Below are positions 48,005-61,795 of a stretch of DNA of 64,000 nt, piece after piece (within the stretch, counting starts at the first letter, position 1; every line of letters starts with the position of its first letter). The position numbers and the translations under genes are program-made. Origin of the DNA: Rhynchonema sp. JSB1_4 (lineage: Eukaryota > Nematoda > Chromadorea > Monhysterida > Xyalidae); NCBI GenBank assembly GCA_030248065.1, contig JASAMV010004750.1, forward strand, positions 1-64,000, written 5' to 3'. The notes below the pieces were generated by a model. The model did no database searches, was not told where the DNA came from, and saw only the letters and a program-made list of their open reading frames with translations.

Positions 48005-48480
48005 CAGGGTTGGGCAAAAAAAACGACGGCGTTTCTTCTTAAAACACGACGTTTTTTTTCAAAAAAAAAACGCCTGGGTCGTTTTTCGTTTTTTTTAAAT
48101 CCTGAATTTCCTTGATTTTCACCAATTTTTTTAGGGAAAGTACCCTGATTATCAAGGAAAATCAATTTTTTGTCCCATTTTTTCAAAAAATTTTCGACCA
48201 ATTTTTACTTTGCCGAGTTACGTCGATATACGGAGTTTGACTTTCAATGATGACCCCGGCCAAAGTTGGTCCCATGATGCGGGTCTGATATGGGATCTTA
48301 ACAACTCGCTAGAAAAGGGTTGAAACCCGTTTATTTTGTCTCAGAACACATGGAATTACTTCATTTAACCACGTTTTCTTACCAACATGAGCGTTTTCCA
48401 TTTTGGGGGGGGGGGCATATTTTGGTCATCTGAGCGTTTTAAAAAAACGTTTTTAAAAAAAACATTTTTGCCCAACCCTG
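48005..48480. mobile_element. hAT-like MITE family 2, complete copy at the end of unit 2
   Basis: Ends CAGGGTTGGGC and GCCCAACCCTG, with perfect 8-bp duplications CAACCGAC (47997-48004 and 48481-48488). Confidence 0.93.
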
Positions 48481-48488
48481 CAACCGAC

Positions 48489-50268
48489 ATTCGTTTTTTA
48501 ATGCGCTCACCCTCAAGCAACAGAAGCGCTCCAAATTCTTTGTTCCTTTTCGACGATTTGGTTTTGGCCGTTAGTCTGTGGAACCAAACACACACACCAG
48601 AAGCCTCAAACCGGCGTACGCATCCCTACAAGAAGGTTTAACATTTTTTTTGTCGAAAACTCAGATATGCTGTTTTTTAAAACACGAATTTTTCGTTAAA
48701 ATAAAATGGTCTATTCTTCGAAAAATGGACGTTTTTAGACATAAAGTTGTAAATTTTTTTTCTGACGGACCAATTGCCCTAAAATCGCGCTTGCGGGACC
48801 TCACCGCCAAAATAACACATGAAGAAGTGCTGGACATTAGCTTTTTGAAGCGATGAGCCAGTGCATGCGTCTTCGGCACCATAGTTTTCTAAATTGTAGC
48901 CCCACCAATCGGTAGAAAACGATTTATGGAGTTAATATGAAAACAAATATCATAGGTATTTTGGCTCAGGATCAGGAACAAAAACTTTTCATTTCATTAA
49001 TTCTCTTGAGAGAGCCATTCAGCGGGGCTCTATTTGCAGAACTCAGGTACCGGAGAATGCCAAATAGGTCCCCTGGGCTTTATTTGGGATTCACTTCGGA
49101 TTCATTCGAGATTAGATAATTTCCTAAATAATCACGCATCTTTCTGCGTGTTCCACACGCCACTGTGGTCCTGGTTGAGACGAATGTTGAAGTCAAAAGA
49201 GAATTTACGCACCACGCCGGACAGTGTGTTTTTACCACGTGCGTTTCTCTTTCTTTCGGTGTCGTAATACGTGGAACCGGAACAGTATTGGATCTTCCCG
49301 AAGCCAAATTCAAGAAAGCGTCTCATGAGCGCGTTGTTGGACTTATACTCTACTTTTGAATTCCAGCAAGATTGGTTCTGGCCTGACCGAGAAAACAGCT
49401 GCACAAGAAAGACCGACCTTGTCCCCAATCATCAAGCTCGGTTTCACAATCCTTGAACGGTATTTTCTCGGTCGTTCCAGCATACCCGATTTTGCTCAAT
49501 TTTTGAATTCTGCGCTTCTACAAAGCAACATACCAGTACAAAGTTGTAGGTAACACAGTGGCACGATTGTTTTCGACATTTCTAAGCTCAGCACATGTCA
49601 GGTTCCACCTTCGAACTTTGCCATATCTCGGGCGTGCCAGCACTTACGGAGCTGGTTATTTCACATTTTGTTTGTACCGGTGTTTTCCATTTAAAGCACC
49701 CCCTCGGGGGCTCTGGGTGAAAAATTTTCCACTTAAGGCCCGGGGCGCTCCAACTAGATTTATTTTGCTGGACCATCCATTTTTCATCCAACATTAAATT
49801 TGCCAAATAGTTCAAATTAGTGTATGAAGGTCCAAAACATCGCACTTTTCTGTTATTTTACTGTTGTTTTGCCACGTTTAGATGAACCCTTTAAAAGGGG
49901 CTTATAATGGAAAACATCGGTAAGCAGGGCAAAAGTTTCTGGAGACAAAAGGAGAGCCCCATAGATAATGCATCATAATCCATTTAAAGCCAAAGCCTGG
50001 AGTAACTGTCTCTGTGTGTTTGTATGTACGGTTTAAATGTGATGATTCCAATGGCAAAGCTCATTTCAGCTCATACTGAAAATGATGCTAACCGCTGACT
50101 TATCCCACCACGTTTTTATTCCCGAAAGAAAGGCAAGCGAGAAAGAATATTACAATGTACAAAATAATGTCATTATTCAACGAGCCCATCACCACTGTGA
50201 CCAAATCTAAAATTTTAAGCGCATTATTATCACGTAATTGAAGGTCATGACAGTTTGATTGATTTATC
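48489..50268. other. Intergenic, no gene recognised
   Basis: Short open frames lack splice signals or family resemblance. A member of the FQLADLNLL-type repeat occupies about 49,140-49,370 (CVFTTCVSLSFGVVIRGTGT on the plus strand). Otherwise I see nothing in this stretch. Confidence 0.5.
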
Positions 50269-53200
50269 TTAGATACACAAGACTGAGGAGATGCATTTGT
50301 TTTGCGGAGTTGCATACCATTGGCCGTCTCTACATTGGATCGCTTGGTTGAACGCAGCAGCAGTGCCGGTGCCTTGCTAAAATAAGAAAAAAACGTTTTC
50401 TGTTTTACATCGCTGTGGCAAACGCAAGGAGTCCGGGTCTTTTGCCTTGGTAAGCACCTCTCTTGATTCACTTGATCTTGATTTGATGTGCATTTTTGTT
50501 CTCAGAGAAATTTACAAATGATTTTGCATCATGAATAGAAAATTCTTTCTTAATAGTGTGACAAATGGGTGCACACAATGCGACCAAACCACAATACGCA
50601 TCTCTTTTCACATAATCGGCTTGATTCACCTGATGGGCTTTGGTTGCAAAAAAAATTGATCAAAGCGAGATCAAAGGGAAATTTTGGTCGGGAGTCCGAG
50701 TCGAAGTGCGTTTGGTCGTGGGCCGCGTGATGGACAAGTTACACTTGATCGCGCAAACACTGCGGGCAAAAAATATACTGCTTTCCAAACAATCATATTC
50801 AGTCAAAGACAAATGTCGCTTGACTATGTGATTTCATTGGTTTTCCAGCGGACAATTTGTTTTACCTTGTTTGTCAACGTGGCGGAAATTAAAAATGTCC
50901 GCAGTGCCCTCGCGACCAAGTATTTTTTCATCTTGAATTCAATCTTCGCGGCGTATTTTTACCACATTCGGGTCCGGAATGGCAAATTTTAAAAATTCGA
51001 TTCAAACCCTTTCATTAGCATTTCGAAAGGCGTTTCTTTGCAAATTTTCAGCCAAATCTAAGAAAATTGAGCAAATTGTTTTTTTTCATTTTTGACATCA
51101 AGTACCACAAATTGTTAAAGATCCACCCATTGTCCTTTGCGAGGACTTTAGGTGCACCTTTCCACCAACGAAATTCATTTTCCGCCTGAGTTGGCGGACC
51201 CCAGACCGAGACGCAAATTTATCCCCAAGTCTCATTTTAACCAATTTTTTCCCAGCCGAAGTGTGGAGTGAGTGAATGGGTACCAAGGGAGTGGTCGAAA
51301 AATACAATCGGCTTGCATTGTTACACACAACAATCTTGTTTCTTGTGCAAAGACAAGCTGTTCATCAGAGACACTGCGGCATTATAGTTCAGCCGCAAAG
51401 GTTGCCTAGCACCTTGATAACGTGATAACGCTCCATGCGTATCCAGTAAAGACCTTGTTGCAAGCACAGATTTGAGTTGATTAATCAAACAACACGAGTT
51501 TAACGAACGTCAAAATTACACCAACCGTTGATCCGTCCGTGAACTCTATCGTTGCACCGTTAGCTGTGAGACAAGCAACGTTAGCAGCAACTGCTGCTCC
51601 AGTAAGGGCCACGGTCATCGATGTTCCGTGTGGAAACGGTGCTTCAGTCTGTGTCATGCCCGTCAGTCCAACGAACTGTCCGGCAACGGTATTTCGCGCT
51701 CCAACAATAGCAATCAAGCCGCACTCTTGAAATATACGAGGAGAATTGATATTTTGATTGATCGTTGGCTGAGAAATCGAATTCCAATCCGCTCAATGTC
51801 TTTTTGATGTTGAAGCTGACAAGTTCGATTAAGCCTAGAGCGTTCCCCTAATCCCAGTGGGGCTTTTCGGTAAGCTTTCCTGATGAAACTACTGCAGGCT
51901 TATTTGGGGAGAAACGTGCAATGCGTTCTTGGAATGTACTCTAATGCTTTAACAAAACGCACGCAAAAATTACGCACAATTGGAAAGTTATATTGACGAC
52001 GGGAAGTAAAAATATTGTAAAAAAATTATTTTCCTCAATTCTGCGAAAACGATTCCGACGGGTTTACTATTGGTTAAAAAGCTGATGTTTCGAATTGCTC
52101 AAGAAAAATTTGTCCGTACTTGAGTTACCAGATATTGCTGGCTGCAAGTCATCTAGTTTGTGAGAAATTGTCAAAGATTTCTTATTTCACTAGTCTAGAC
52201 TAACGTTGAAAGCACTGGACTTGTGTTTGAGCCGATCCTCCACTTCGAGCCCAGGTTCCCGACGAGCTGCACGTGTACGTCTGTGGGCTGGAGAGAGGCG
52301 TTCCAGTCGACGTCAACGCGTTAGTACCTTCGTATATCGACGAACCGGTCTTGGAGCAAGCAACACTGCTCTGAAACATGACATGTATTTCCATCCGCTG
52401 CCGTTATGTTCAAATATTTGTGAGGCAAAGAGCGCTTCGTATGTGCAGTATGTATTCGTCAATCCCTTTTTCACTCTCGTCCGGTTCTTAAAGATAACGG
52501 TTGTGGGTCATCGGAGTTTAAAAAATTGTACCGTAAACATCGTTATTAAAGGGCTCGGGACGTAACCGCAGGAACCGTAGCAGGGCATATTGTTATATGC
52601 CGTTGGAAAGCATCCTGACAGTTTATGTCAGGCACAAATTCTGGCTGCTTCTGGATTCGCTACCTATTGGTAGAGGACCTTTCGTTTCAGAAAAAAACAA
52701 ATTTTTCCACAATTTGGAACGACAGGTGCAGAAACCGCAAAAGAGCTGGAGATCAATTAACATGTGGATAGGATTAGAACAACTTCTGGGCATCTTATCC
52801 TCACAACTTCAGTCGCCCAAAGCATTGCTTCACTCGGCGAGGGGGCCACATTTTTTGAGAACACAGGTTTGTCCCTAAATTTTGAGGGCGCGCTATAAGC
52901 TGCAGAGATAAAAATGCAATGGAAAGATAGAGCGTTGTCAAAAATACCGTAAATAAGGTTTTAAATTTTGGAACTCATGGCTAGCTTCGTGACAGGCCTA
53001 AAAATACGTTAAATTGCCTTTAATTGCCTGGTTACATTCGTCGGGTGATATTTTTGAAACGGTGTAAAGGTCAGTTGGGTATGAAGGTCGGTGGAAAGGT
53101 CGGTCGACAGCTCAGTGTGATAGACCTCGGTGTAAACTTGAAACATTCCACGTTAATAACAGGCAATGTTTCACGTTTACACCGAGCTACGCCGACCGAG

Positions 53201-56200
53201 CTTTCGACCGAACTTTATACCGACCTTTACGCCCAACTTATCTTCACACCGCTTCGAAAATTCCACCTGTCGCCAGAATTGTGACACATAAAGGCAACAG
53301 ATTGTGCGGCATCAAGGACCGAAGACTCCAAATTCTACAGATCTCTCGGGGCAGCCATACTAATCTGAATGCAGTATTCAGCTATAATTGATTATTGTTA
53401 ATAGCTATTGCAAATGTGATTGCACCAAACAATGTATCTTCGGAGCAGCTTTCGAACGATATATGACAAGGCCAAAAAATGCTCAACGCTAAAGAGCACA
53501 GGTAAAAAAATGGTTTGTTGACGGTTGTGGAATGAACCGTCACCTGACCGTGTGCGATTTTGGGATTTTGACCGCTTCTTGTCCATCGTAAGAGACAGTA
53601 TGAGCATGTCATAGATCGTTCGATAGCTACTTCAAAGCTACGTCATTTGGTGACATCAAATGTGAAATTGTCCTTAACAGTAACGACTTATAGCCGAATA
53701 TCGTATGTGTGAAGTCGCTGTGTGATCGCAAAACTGACCGTTGCTCCGGGAACAGCGAACATTGACGATGTAGAATGTCCGTTGGAATACGCTGTGGTCG
53801 TTGATGTGGGGTCGTACAGCAAATCCTTGCACACTGCAACGTTTGGATAATATTAGCTTATCAATGAAGTTTGGCCTTTAATTCAATTCGACGATCACAT
53901 AAATGTTTGTTTCTGCTTATAGTAGAACTTTCTTGCGATGGTATAAAACAGCGGTGTCAATACAGCGGTGTCTCATATCGGAGTTTTCCACGTGAAGCCC
54001 CTGGGTGGAAAATGGGCTCTCCGACCAATACGAAAAAAACGGAGTCCAAATGCTCCTCAAGGGCTCCAAGTAGAAAATTGGGTTTTGTTAATTGCTGGTT
54101 AACAGTTGGGCCTTTTTAGAACAGCAATTGGACATTCTTGGACTATATTTCCATTTGATTACAGCCATTTTCATCCTAGCTTTGTGAAACAACTCAAAAA
54201 CGAAGCAAAAGCACGATTATTTAGTCGCTGACCAACTTTATTACTGCATGAAGGATATTTACCAAGTAGACTGCTGGACGGCGATTATGATTTCGCATTG
54301 ACGAAAGACTTTGAAAATCGATTTCCTCAACCAACGAACAAAAGTCTTCCACGCCCTCCATTAACAATAACTTCTGGGAAGATCACAGCAAGCGAAACAT
54401 GGTTGCCTGCCGCATCCAATGAAAGTGAAGGAGCGCACTTATGTGTGCACGTGTACATAGCACATGTATAGTCTGTCCACCGGCTCATGGCACTTTTTGT
54501 TGCTGCTGGCTGGTTTGTTCCCTTCCTCCACGTTCTAATGAAAGAGAAATTGAGTGTGGCCGATTTTGCAAAAAAACTAAAAAATGATAAAATGTGTCGT
54601 AAAAGATTGAATTCGATCAAATTTAAGATTAAATTAAAGTAAAATGGATAAAACGCGTCGATTTCATAAAAACCACAATTTAGGAGCAAAAAATTTTTTT
54701 TTTCGGAAACTCAATTTCTCTTTCATTAGAACGTGGAGGAAGGGAACCAGTCGGCCAGCAGCATCACAAAGTGACATGAGCTGATGGACGGACTATACAT
54801 ACGTACAGTCATATCTAGGCCGAGCCATTGAGATTGGGTACGATTCTGTTGCTATTGGGTGATATAAGTCCTTAGAACCTTAAATGAGAAATTGCTCATT
54901 CCTAATAGCGTCTTAATCTTTAGAAGCGTTTATACAGCAATGTGGGCATCACAGAAGTCAAATCACTTGGTACAAAACTTCAAACACGTACCCACGAGAA
55001 ACCATTTAAAAATAACCGCAAGGAAGAAAATTCGGCGCGGACCGGCGGAATTTATACCTGCGCATTCAGGCAAACTTCCTGATCAAAAAGCTGGGAAGGC
55101 GATCTAATGTTTCGCTTGATTTTCAAGCTCGCTAACTATAGAATTTCGCTTTTCTTCATATTTCGAAATTCAACGAATTGTTCATGCGTGGCTGCTAAAT
55201 GTTTCATGCTCCGCTTGTCACGCTGGAACAATATTCGTTGCAATTCGAAACATAAAGAAAAGCGAAATTCTATAGTTAGTGAGTTTCAAAAATCATGCGA
55301 AACATTCTGCCGCCCTGAGAGCTTTTTTTATCAGACAGTATGCGTGAATGCGCAGGTAAAAAAGTCGGCCGGTCCGCGCCGAATTTTGTTCCCAGTGGCT
55401 TGTCTTAAACTGCATCTCCTGGGTGCATGTTTGAGAGTTTGTGCTAAGTGATTTGCCTTTTGTGATGCCAACACTGCTGTCTAAACACTTGTAAGACCTA
55501 AAAGGCGATTATAAATGTACAATTCCCTTTTAAGGTAAGTTAGGAGAAATCGCTGAACCATAAAAATGTTTACTGCTGAGTAAAAAGCTGATGTTTTGGA
55601 CTGCACTGGCAAAATGAATCCAGATCAATCACCGAACCGCTGAACGATGAACAAATCAGGCGATTTACGTTTTATTTTCCTGACTGATGTTTACACACAA
55701 GCAGCGTCATTGTGCGACACGACATGACAAGGGTGACCATCACTGTTGGAATGGAAGATGATTACAAGATGGAAATGCAAACTTACTGTTTGAGCACGTA
55801 AACGTAGCACTGTCCGACCACACTCCATTGGTGCACGTCAACATTCGACCACCGGTGTAGAATGTTGTCGCTTAAAGTTAAGTACACCATTTACAGGTGA
55901 GCACTTGGCTTGTTTTTTTAATTTTTTTAGTGTTATGACTTTGGGTTCCTTCGATTGACACATCGGGATCCTTTCGAAAACTGGTGGTAGCCCCCTGGCC
56001 CCAAACATGTTTGTTAACGCCCAAATGTCTAGAAGTCTTCGGTGGCAACAGTCTTATTATCAAAAGAAATTAACTGATCATCTCAAAACGTAGCACATGG
56101 AGCATATCGATTGAGAACCCCGTCGGTTCGTTGCAACATGTGAAAAGCAAACGACAACACTCACATCCTTGTTGTTGCAGCGCCCGTGTGACGCCAATAT

Positions 56201-56894
56201 CGCTGCACGTGACCACAGCGAATCCACCGGTTGGAATCGATCCATCGCTGTTCGTGGACGAATAGCCGATCGTCGGGGCGATCGTGTTCGCGTTCGCTGT
56301 TGATGTCGGAATGGCGGGACAATCTGGCAGATCAATACATGTATGCAAGTAGCTCAAGCCATAAGCGCTTGCTATGTTCAGGACTGCGTAAAATTAAATA
56401 AGGTTAACTTCAAAAATCATGTCTTGACACCACTTTAATTACTAGTTTGAACAGTCTGTCTGCAGATGATGTACTATAACCACATCAACTTCGGTCAACA
56501 TCATGACTGAGTCTCAACTTTCGGAGTGTTGTGGTTTGCAATCACAAGCGGTGAGCTCATATATAATGGTGGAACATGGTGCCATATGACTGGCCGCAGA
56601 TGATTATCCTTACAGCTGACTGATATCATCTCAAACATTACGCGCACAAATAACTCAACAATCCATCACCAAACGGCATTGGTCAACTCAGATCAGATTG
56701 TCAATTAAAGTCGTCAACTAAGGCAGCATTTCGTGAGCGCGTGGCACTCGGGCGTCAGTTGACAGGGATTAGGTGACGATAAGAGTTGACCACATAACAA
56801 TAAACCTCGACATACTTGTGTTGGTGACAGTTGACTGACAAGCGTCAACCAACGGCCGTGCGACCAGTGCGAGCACAATGAGTGCGTAGAACAT
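50269..56894 (-). CDS. C6-domain-like secreted protein 2 (seven exons, 316 aa)
   Basis: Exons (high-low): 56894-56816, 56383-56165, 55870-55787, 53833-53739, 52370-52205, 51725-51526, 50376-50269. Phases agree throughout (951 nt, stop TAA at 50269-50271), and the first four exons have the same lengths as in C6 gene 1. The signal peptide is identical (MFYALIVLALVARPLVDA). Three modules again end in C-x-x-xGxW (MLTCTNGVWSDS, YTCSSSGTWARS, IQCRDGQWYA). The last exon is shorter and ends KCISSVLCI. Exons 1-2 are nearly identical to gene 1, whereas exons 4-7 are strongly diverged. In module 2 some cysteines differ (NMCKDLLYD against NACPDLIGD, and SSMFAV against SSGCRS), so disulphide pairing may differ. 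Extracellular by inference, function unknown. Confidence 0.85.
53043..53268 (-). mobile_element. MITE family GGGTGATATTT, 226-bp copy in C6 gene 2 intron
   Basis: Same length as 39722-39947 but opposite orientation, flanked by GTC on both sides (53040-53042, 53269-53271). TGAAACATT (53139) and AATGTTTCA (53165) are mirror-placed about the centre. It lies in intron 4. Confidence 0.87.
54870..55545. mobile_element. ~675-bp foldback element in C6 gene 2 intron 3
   Basis: Long imperfect arms (about 300 bp). Examples are AAAATTCGGCGCGGACCGGC with its complement, AACTATAGAATTTCGCTTTTC with its complement, and CAAATCACTT with AAGTGATTTG. AATGTTTCA (55198-55206) sits exactly at the centre. Short open frames across it are not genes. 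Confidence 0.75.
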
Positions 56895-56995
56895 GATGGT
56901 AGTGTGGGAGAGGGGGAAAGGGACTGGAGAATGGAGAGTGGAGGGATGGGAGAGGATGGAAAACTCCGAATGAATGTTGGGAAGAAAGTGCGCTT

Positions 56996-57003
56996 CTTAT
57001 ATA
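56996..57003 (-). promoter_or_regulatory. TATA box of C6 gene 2
   Basis: Minus-strand TATATAAG about 102 bp upstream of the ATG at 56894, in the same context as in C6 gene 1. Confidence 0.7.
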
Positions 57004-57049
57004 GTAGTTGGAACTGTCGGATTCGATCAAACCGTTCGCTTTTTCCGGC

Positions 57050-58200
57050 ATTATTTGTTCCTAATTCGGAATCAGTGAGGTGTGATTGTCTGTAATTGTT
57101 AAACAATCTGCGAAAGGGATAGTTTTTCTAACACCAACAGGTAGAATACATAGTCATCCAGGCATTAAAAGATCATCTATATAGCGAATGTTGTTTTTTT
57201 CCTGATACTGCATGTGTACCAACACAAACGCACAATCCTTAGGAGGTTCAATGTGTTAGATACAAAGGCGCATATCACACTTGATTCAACATCATTAAAG
57301 TGGTAATTGTTTGCCCCTAATTCTGAATTAGTGAAATTTGAATCGGCAGATATTGTGAAACAGCGAAGGAAAGTGATGTTTTTTTGAGTAGCAACGGGCA
57401 GAACACAGAGTCGCATGACCAACTAAGGATCATTTACAGCCAAATCGGCGAATGTTGTTTTTGCCTGGTACGCAAACACAAAGAGGTAAATCTGAAGAAA
57501 GATCGAGCCGTTAGATATGACACTTGGTTTTACATTATTATCGTAATTCCTTGTCCCTAATTACGAATTAGTGAATTTTAAAATTCGGTATTGTTGAACA
57601 ACGCCGGAAAGTGATGCTTTTTAAACCCACATATCACTGTAGGCCGAATACATAATCGCATAACTAACAGAGGATCATTTACAGGCAAATCAGCGAATCT
57701 TGTTTTTTTCTCAGGTTTGCAAACGCAAAGTCGTAAATCTGGCGAAGACTCGAACCGTTACATATCACTGTCGGTTTTAAATACATCACTAACATTAATT
57801 CTTTGCCCTTAATTTGAAACCAGCGAAGTGTAGAGGGGTAAAATCTTCGAATCCGCGCAGAACACTACGGGATCGTGTAGGCCGAAGGTAAGTTGGCGGA
57901 ACACGTGCTCAAGGAACAGACCAAATACAATTCACAGCGAAATTAGTAACTTATCGTTTTGCCTTGAACACAAAAACCAATCTGGAGCAGGTTCGAGCCG
58001 AACAGATATTACTTATCATCATTAACGTTAACGTTGAAAATGTCTGCGATTTGTAATCAGTGGAGTTTGACGCGTGCAAAATCCCGTGGATTCGAACCGA
58101 TACAAAAAACATTTAAAAAATAACATTACGTCGAAGTCACACATTTACGGTGCTGATGCTGCACTACCAGATACTTTATTCCTAATTCGGAATCGGTGAT
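57050..58200. repeat. Degenerate ~240-bp tandem array upstream of C6 gene 2
   Basis: About five diverged units with blocks in constant order: CCTAATT.GAAT.AGTGAA, GAAAGTGATG, GGCCGAATACATA, AGGATCATTTACAG, AAATC.GCGAAT.TTGTTTTT, GCAAACACAAAG, GTAAATCTGG and TCGA(A/G)CCGTTA. Related to 32470-33350 upstream of the paralogue. Confidence 0.7.
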
Positions 58201-59350
58201 GGATGGAGTATCCAGTTGGTTGGTGTGCAAGAATGCTAGTTTTTTAGACGAACTAACGCGAATCTCTATTTACGTACAGTACATGTGCGATGGATCTTGG
58301 GGCAATGAAATTAATTGCTCCTTGTTTTTGTCTTATTGCAGGAACGCAAATGGCCAGAAGCAGTTTGGGCCGCGTCATTGAGTCGGATGAACGACATCTG
58401 ATTTTTTTATGCACACTGACTTTGATCAAATTCTCGCATCGCTAGGATCTATTTAGTGCACAAAACGTGTTAAGTAAAGAATTACTGTGAATATGGTTGA
58501 TTGGCTTTTTCTAACAGTTCGAATATTATCCAGCGTGCGGTTTGATCTACACTTCTCGAATTTCCGCGCTTGGGTTTTGTTCCTATAATTGGTTATCGGG
58601 TACGGCAGTTTAGGTACTTGCAGTCAATACCCAACAACACCATTCAACTGACCGCGGACACGGGATGATCGAGGCGTTCCCGGTGTATACCGTTTCCTAT
58701 GCCGCGACTTTTTAGGCCCCGAAGTTCAGGCCCGACCTTTTCAGGCCCAGCGTATTTGACCCATTAAAAGGCTTAGGCTCCAGCCGGGCCTGAATCGGCC
58801 GGGCCTGAACCTGTGTCCCGGGACTGAACCGTCGCACAAAAACCGTTTCCATCTTGCAGGTCTCCTCTGGCTCCTCATTATTTAGATTGCACAACATACA
58901 CGCAACTGTTATCGAGTATTGACTGGCCTCCCCCTGCGCTGATAATGCATTTAAGCTGCATTACATTCGCTTCATTTTAAATTTGTTCAGTGCATACTTT
59001 ACCAATGAACGAGCCATGTCAATCTCATGCATGCTACAGTGCGCACACCAGCACCGAAGCAGGTTAGTAGGCACATACCAAGTGTGGGCAAGTGCCCGTG
59101 CACGTATACGCACGCAGTTGATCCATGCACGCGAACACTTGTGCGATTGTCGTTCGTTTTGCACGTGGCGTAATCTGCAGATTAGTCTCGCGCACTGTCT
59201 GACCTCTGTCTCTGTTTTATGAAGCAAAAAAACTGATTACATTTATGCACGCATGGCTGACGTCGTTAATGATAGGATACACGATCAATCAACATTCTCA
59301 ACATTGGATGCGCAATTGTAGACTATCCAAAATTACGCATGCATTGTTTT
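58200..59350. repeat. Segment paralogous to 33400-34650; no gene seen
   Basis: Shares ordered landmarks with 33.4-34.6 kb (CGGACACGGGATGATCGAG, AAGTGCCCGT, GCAGTTGATC, AATCTGCAGATTA). The GGCCTGAA repeat at 58701-58826 is an extra insertion. Open frames are not conserved. Confidence 0.6.
58701..58826. repeat. GGCCTGAA/TTCAGGCC palindromic repeat, copy 2
   Basis: CGCGACTTTTTAGGCCCCG onward matches 21285-21437, with a ~25-bp shorter interior, and ends TGTCCCGGGAC. Confidence 0.75.
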
Positions 59351-59960
59351 GAACAATGCTGTTTGAGCCCAGAACACATGGACGCACTTCACCTGAATGC
59401 CGCAGTAACTGCTTCAACATCGCTCGAGAGAAATCGGCTGTTAATGAACTATGTACTGTAATGTTGGCCTGTTTCGCCCTGCGCTTTCGCAGACAAGCCA
59501 GAGGCGCCAGGTCTCGTCAGCGTGAACGCCTGGCATATTTGCCTCGAAAAAGCCCGCTGCAGATCTTATTGCTGGGCTGTAACATCACTGCGTGCAAACC
59601 CATAAACAGAGTTTCGTCACATCTGTGCATAGCGAGGGCAGAGAGCCACTTTGTACTATGTACTACTCTGTATCTCAGCAACTTGCACCCGAATTGTGTT
59701 TTGGCACTTTGGCTGCGCACTCACTCTTCATTCTGATTGTTGTTCTTTCTGATCCACCTCTCTGTTTACGCGCATTGCTGCGTGTTCTCACGATATTGCT
59801 TGTAATTACCACCAATACCGTATAAGTTGCGTCGATCCCAGCTTGGTGGCCCCAGTTCAGTTACACGAGTTTTGTTTGCGTTCGTCACTGTAGCGGCTGG
59901 AGCTGCGTTTATGTGTTCGGGTGGGCTCCCAAACCTGCTCAATCCATTTGTCCATCAATG
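59350..59960. other. Intergenic, no gene recognised
   Basis: One open frame of ~126 codons on the plus strand has no splice signals, unusual composition and no family resemblance. I treat it as chance. Confidence 0.45.
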
Positions 59961-59965
59961 ACATA

Positions 59966-60357
59966 GTAACCTCCAGGTAACAGCTTCCGACCAAAGTTTT
60001 GTCTTTCCGTTAGCATATTCTTGTCCAAGGAAGCCCCTGAATAGGCGCAGTCAGTCTCACTCCGCAAATATGCGGAGTATATTCTGGCGAATGCAACCGA
60101 AATGCTGCTATAAGCTGAAGGAGCGCAGGCAAGGTTGTCCAGAAGAGCCACATGAGTGCTAAAATCGCTCAACGGGCTCTGGCGGTTTCACTTGAACTGG
60201 ATAACCATTTCTGTTAACACCGTGCTTTTTTATATTTGCGGAAATATTGGGAAATATTTGCGGAGTGAGACTGACTGCGCCTCTTAAGGGGCTACCTTGG
60301 ACATGAATATGCGGACGGATAGATAAAACCTTGGTCGGAAGTTGTTACCTGGAGGTC
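59966..60357. repeat. ~390-bp foldback element
   Basis: Arms: CCAGGTAACAGCTTCCGACC with a complementary GGTCGGAAGTTGTTACCTGG, then GCGCAGTCAGTCTCACTCCG with its complement. The loop is ~140 nt. Confidence 0.8.
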
Positions 60358-60649
60358 ACTGTAACCCAATTGGGCCCGGTCAAATATAAATGGCGGAGAC
60401 CCTTTAAGTATTGAGCGATTGTATGCCCAAGAATTCCCTTTTGGTCCCAACTACAATAGTTGGGAACATTTTGGTCGTCAATCGGGGGAACAAAAACATC
60501 AGAAGTAGACCCAAAGCGAAGCAGTGTTGGGCACCAAAATGGACTTCCCTCGTATACAAAACCGCTCAATACTTAGGGAGGGGATCGACTTTTACGTCAC
60601 TTGTGTCTCCAATCTTTAACTACTGCAAAATGAGGCTCAATAGCAGAGA

Positions 60650-60775
60650 TCGCAAACGGGCCGGGTTTGGCGGGCGCGGCCCGGCCCGAGCCCCCAAATC
60701 TCCGGCCAGGCCCTGCCCGGCCCAACCGAGTGCCGTTTCGGGCCAGACTGTGCGCCCTGGGACACGATAAGAACG
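60650..60775. repeat. GC-rich GGCCCGGCC block
   Basis: Repeated GGCCCGG, GGCCAGGCCC and CGGGCC words, loosely related to the GGCCTGAA repeat. The open frames through it (Pro/Gly/Arg rich) are compositional. Confidence 0.5.
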
Positions 60776-60854
60776 CCAACGATACACGACGTAAAACCCC
60801 AACTTCGGGCAATGGGCCCAAATTCTCGAAAGCGCCGCCGGGGCGGTTGCGCAA

Positions 60855-61795
60855 CCAGAAACGATGTTGATACGTTCCAGCTGGCCGACCTCAATTGTTT
60901 GCGCGAATGCAGCCTTGTTCAATGCAAATATATTATGTTTTGCATAACGAACGCTCTTCACGTTGGTGCGTAAATTCCCTTTTGGTGCGTAAATTCCCTT
61001 TTAATCCCAAAACATTTCAGTCTAACTGACGAGACCCAGGCATACTGTATGTATTAGACTTTGGGTCGAAACCGCAACCCACCACGTGCACCCCGTGCCC
61101 TCAAGCACACCCGCATGTACGCTTACCACCTTTGCCAGGTTTACGGCTGTCTTCAAAGCCTCAAGTCCGTTGTCATCATCGTTTTTGGTGACGCAACCGA
61201 TACCCCGGTGGCTCTTTCGAGAATTTGGACCAATAAACTACATACGAGTAGGCCCATTCAATTGCAGCTTCTCATCGCCTTGAGAGCCAGCAGGTTCCAG
61301 TCGATGCATTTTAGCTTTCCCAACTGCACTGTGGTCCGTATTTTCCCCCGATTTCCGACAGTCAGCATGCAGCGCTTCTTTGGTGCCTGTAGGTGGCGGT
61401 GGAGTGTACATGTAGTCCGGCCACGCGCTCATAATACGACTTTTTTGAAGCCTGCTTGGCCAGATTAAAAAAATGTTCTGGTTGACGTATTTCTAAAACA
61501 AAAGAAAGAGATCTGGCCGAGCGACAGAGATGATGTTGATGACAACTTCCCGCTGGCTGACATCAGTTTGTTGTATGCTTACGCGAACAGCAACGTTGTT
61601 CAGCACACAAATGTTTTAAGAGCCAAAAGGGAACTTACTCACCGACGTGGAGAGCATGTTTTTACTAAATACGTGCTGTTCTTTCGTTTTCGAAATGCGT
61701 GGAACCGGAACATTATTGGATCTGCACAAGCCAACTGCAAAAACAGTCGTCTCATGAGCTCGTGGTTGGACTAAACGTATGCGACCGAGTCTGTT
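60855..61795. repeat. Fragments of a repeat family with protein-like conservation
   Basis: On the plus strand 60,857-60,900 reads DVDTFQLADLNCLR and 61,525-61,620 reads DDNFPLADISLLYAYANSNV. These match FQLADLNLLRAYANSNV on the minus strand at 63.7 kb. The stretch TTTCGAGAATTTGG at ~61,210 also recurs inverted at ~60,820. These are broken pieces, not an intact gene. Confidence 0.5.

Noticed and set aside
55107..55451. 114-codon plus-strand open frame
   Set aside because: Lies across the arms of a foldback element in a C6 gene intron and has no signals.
60597..60961. Pro/Gly/Arg-rich open frames on both strands
   Set aside because: GC-rich repeat composition, with no conserved motif or splice sites.
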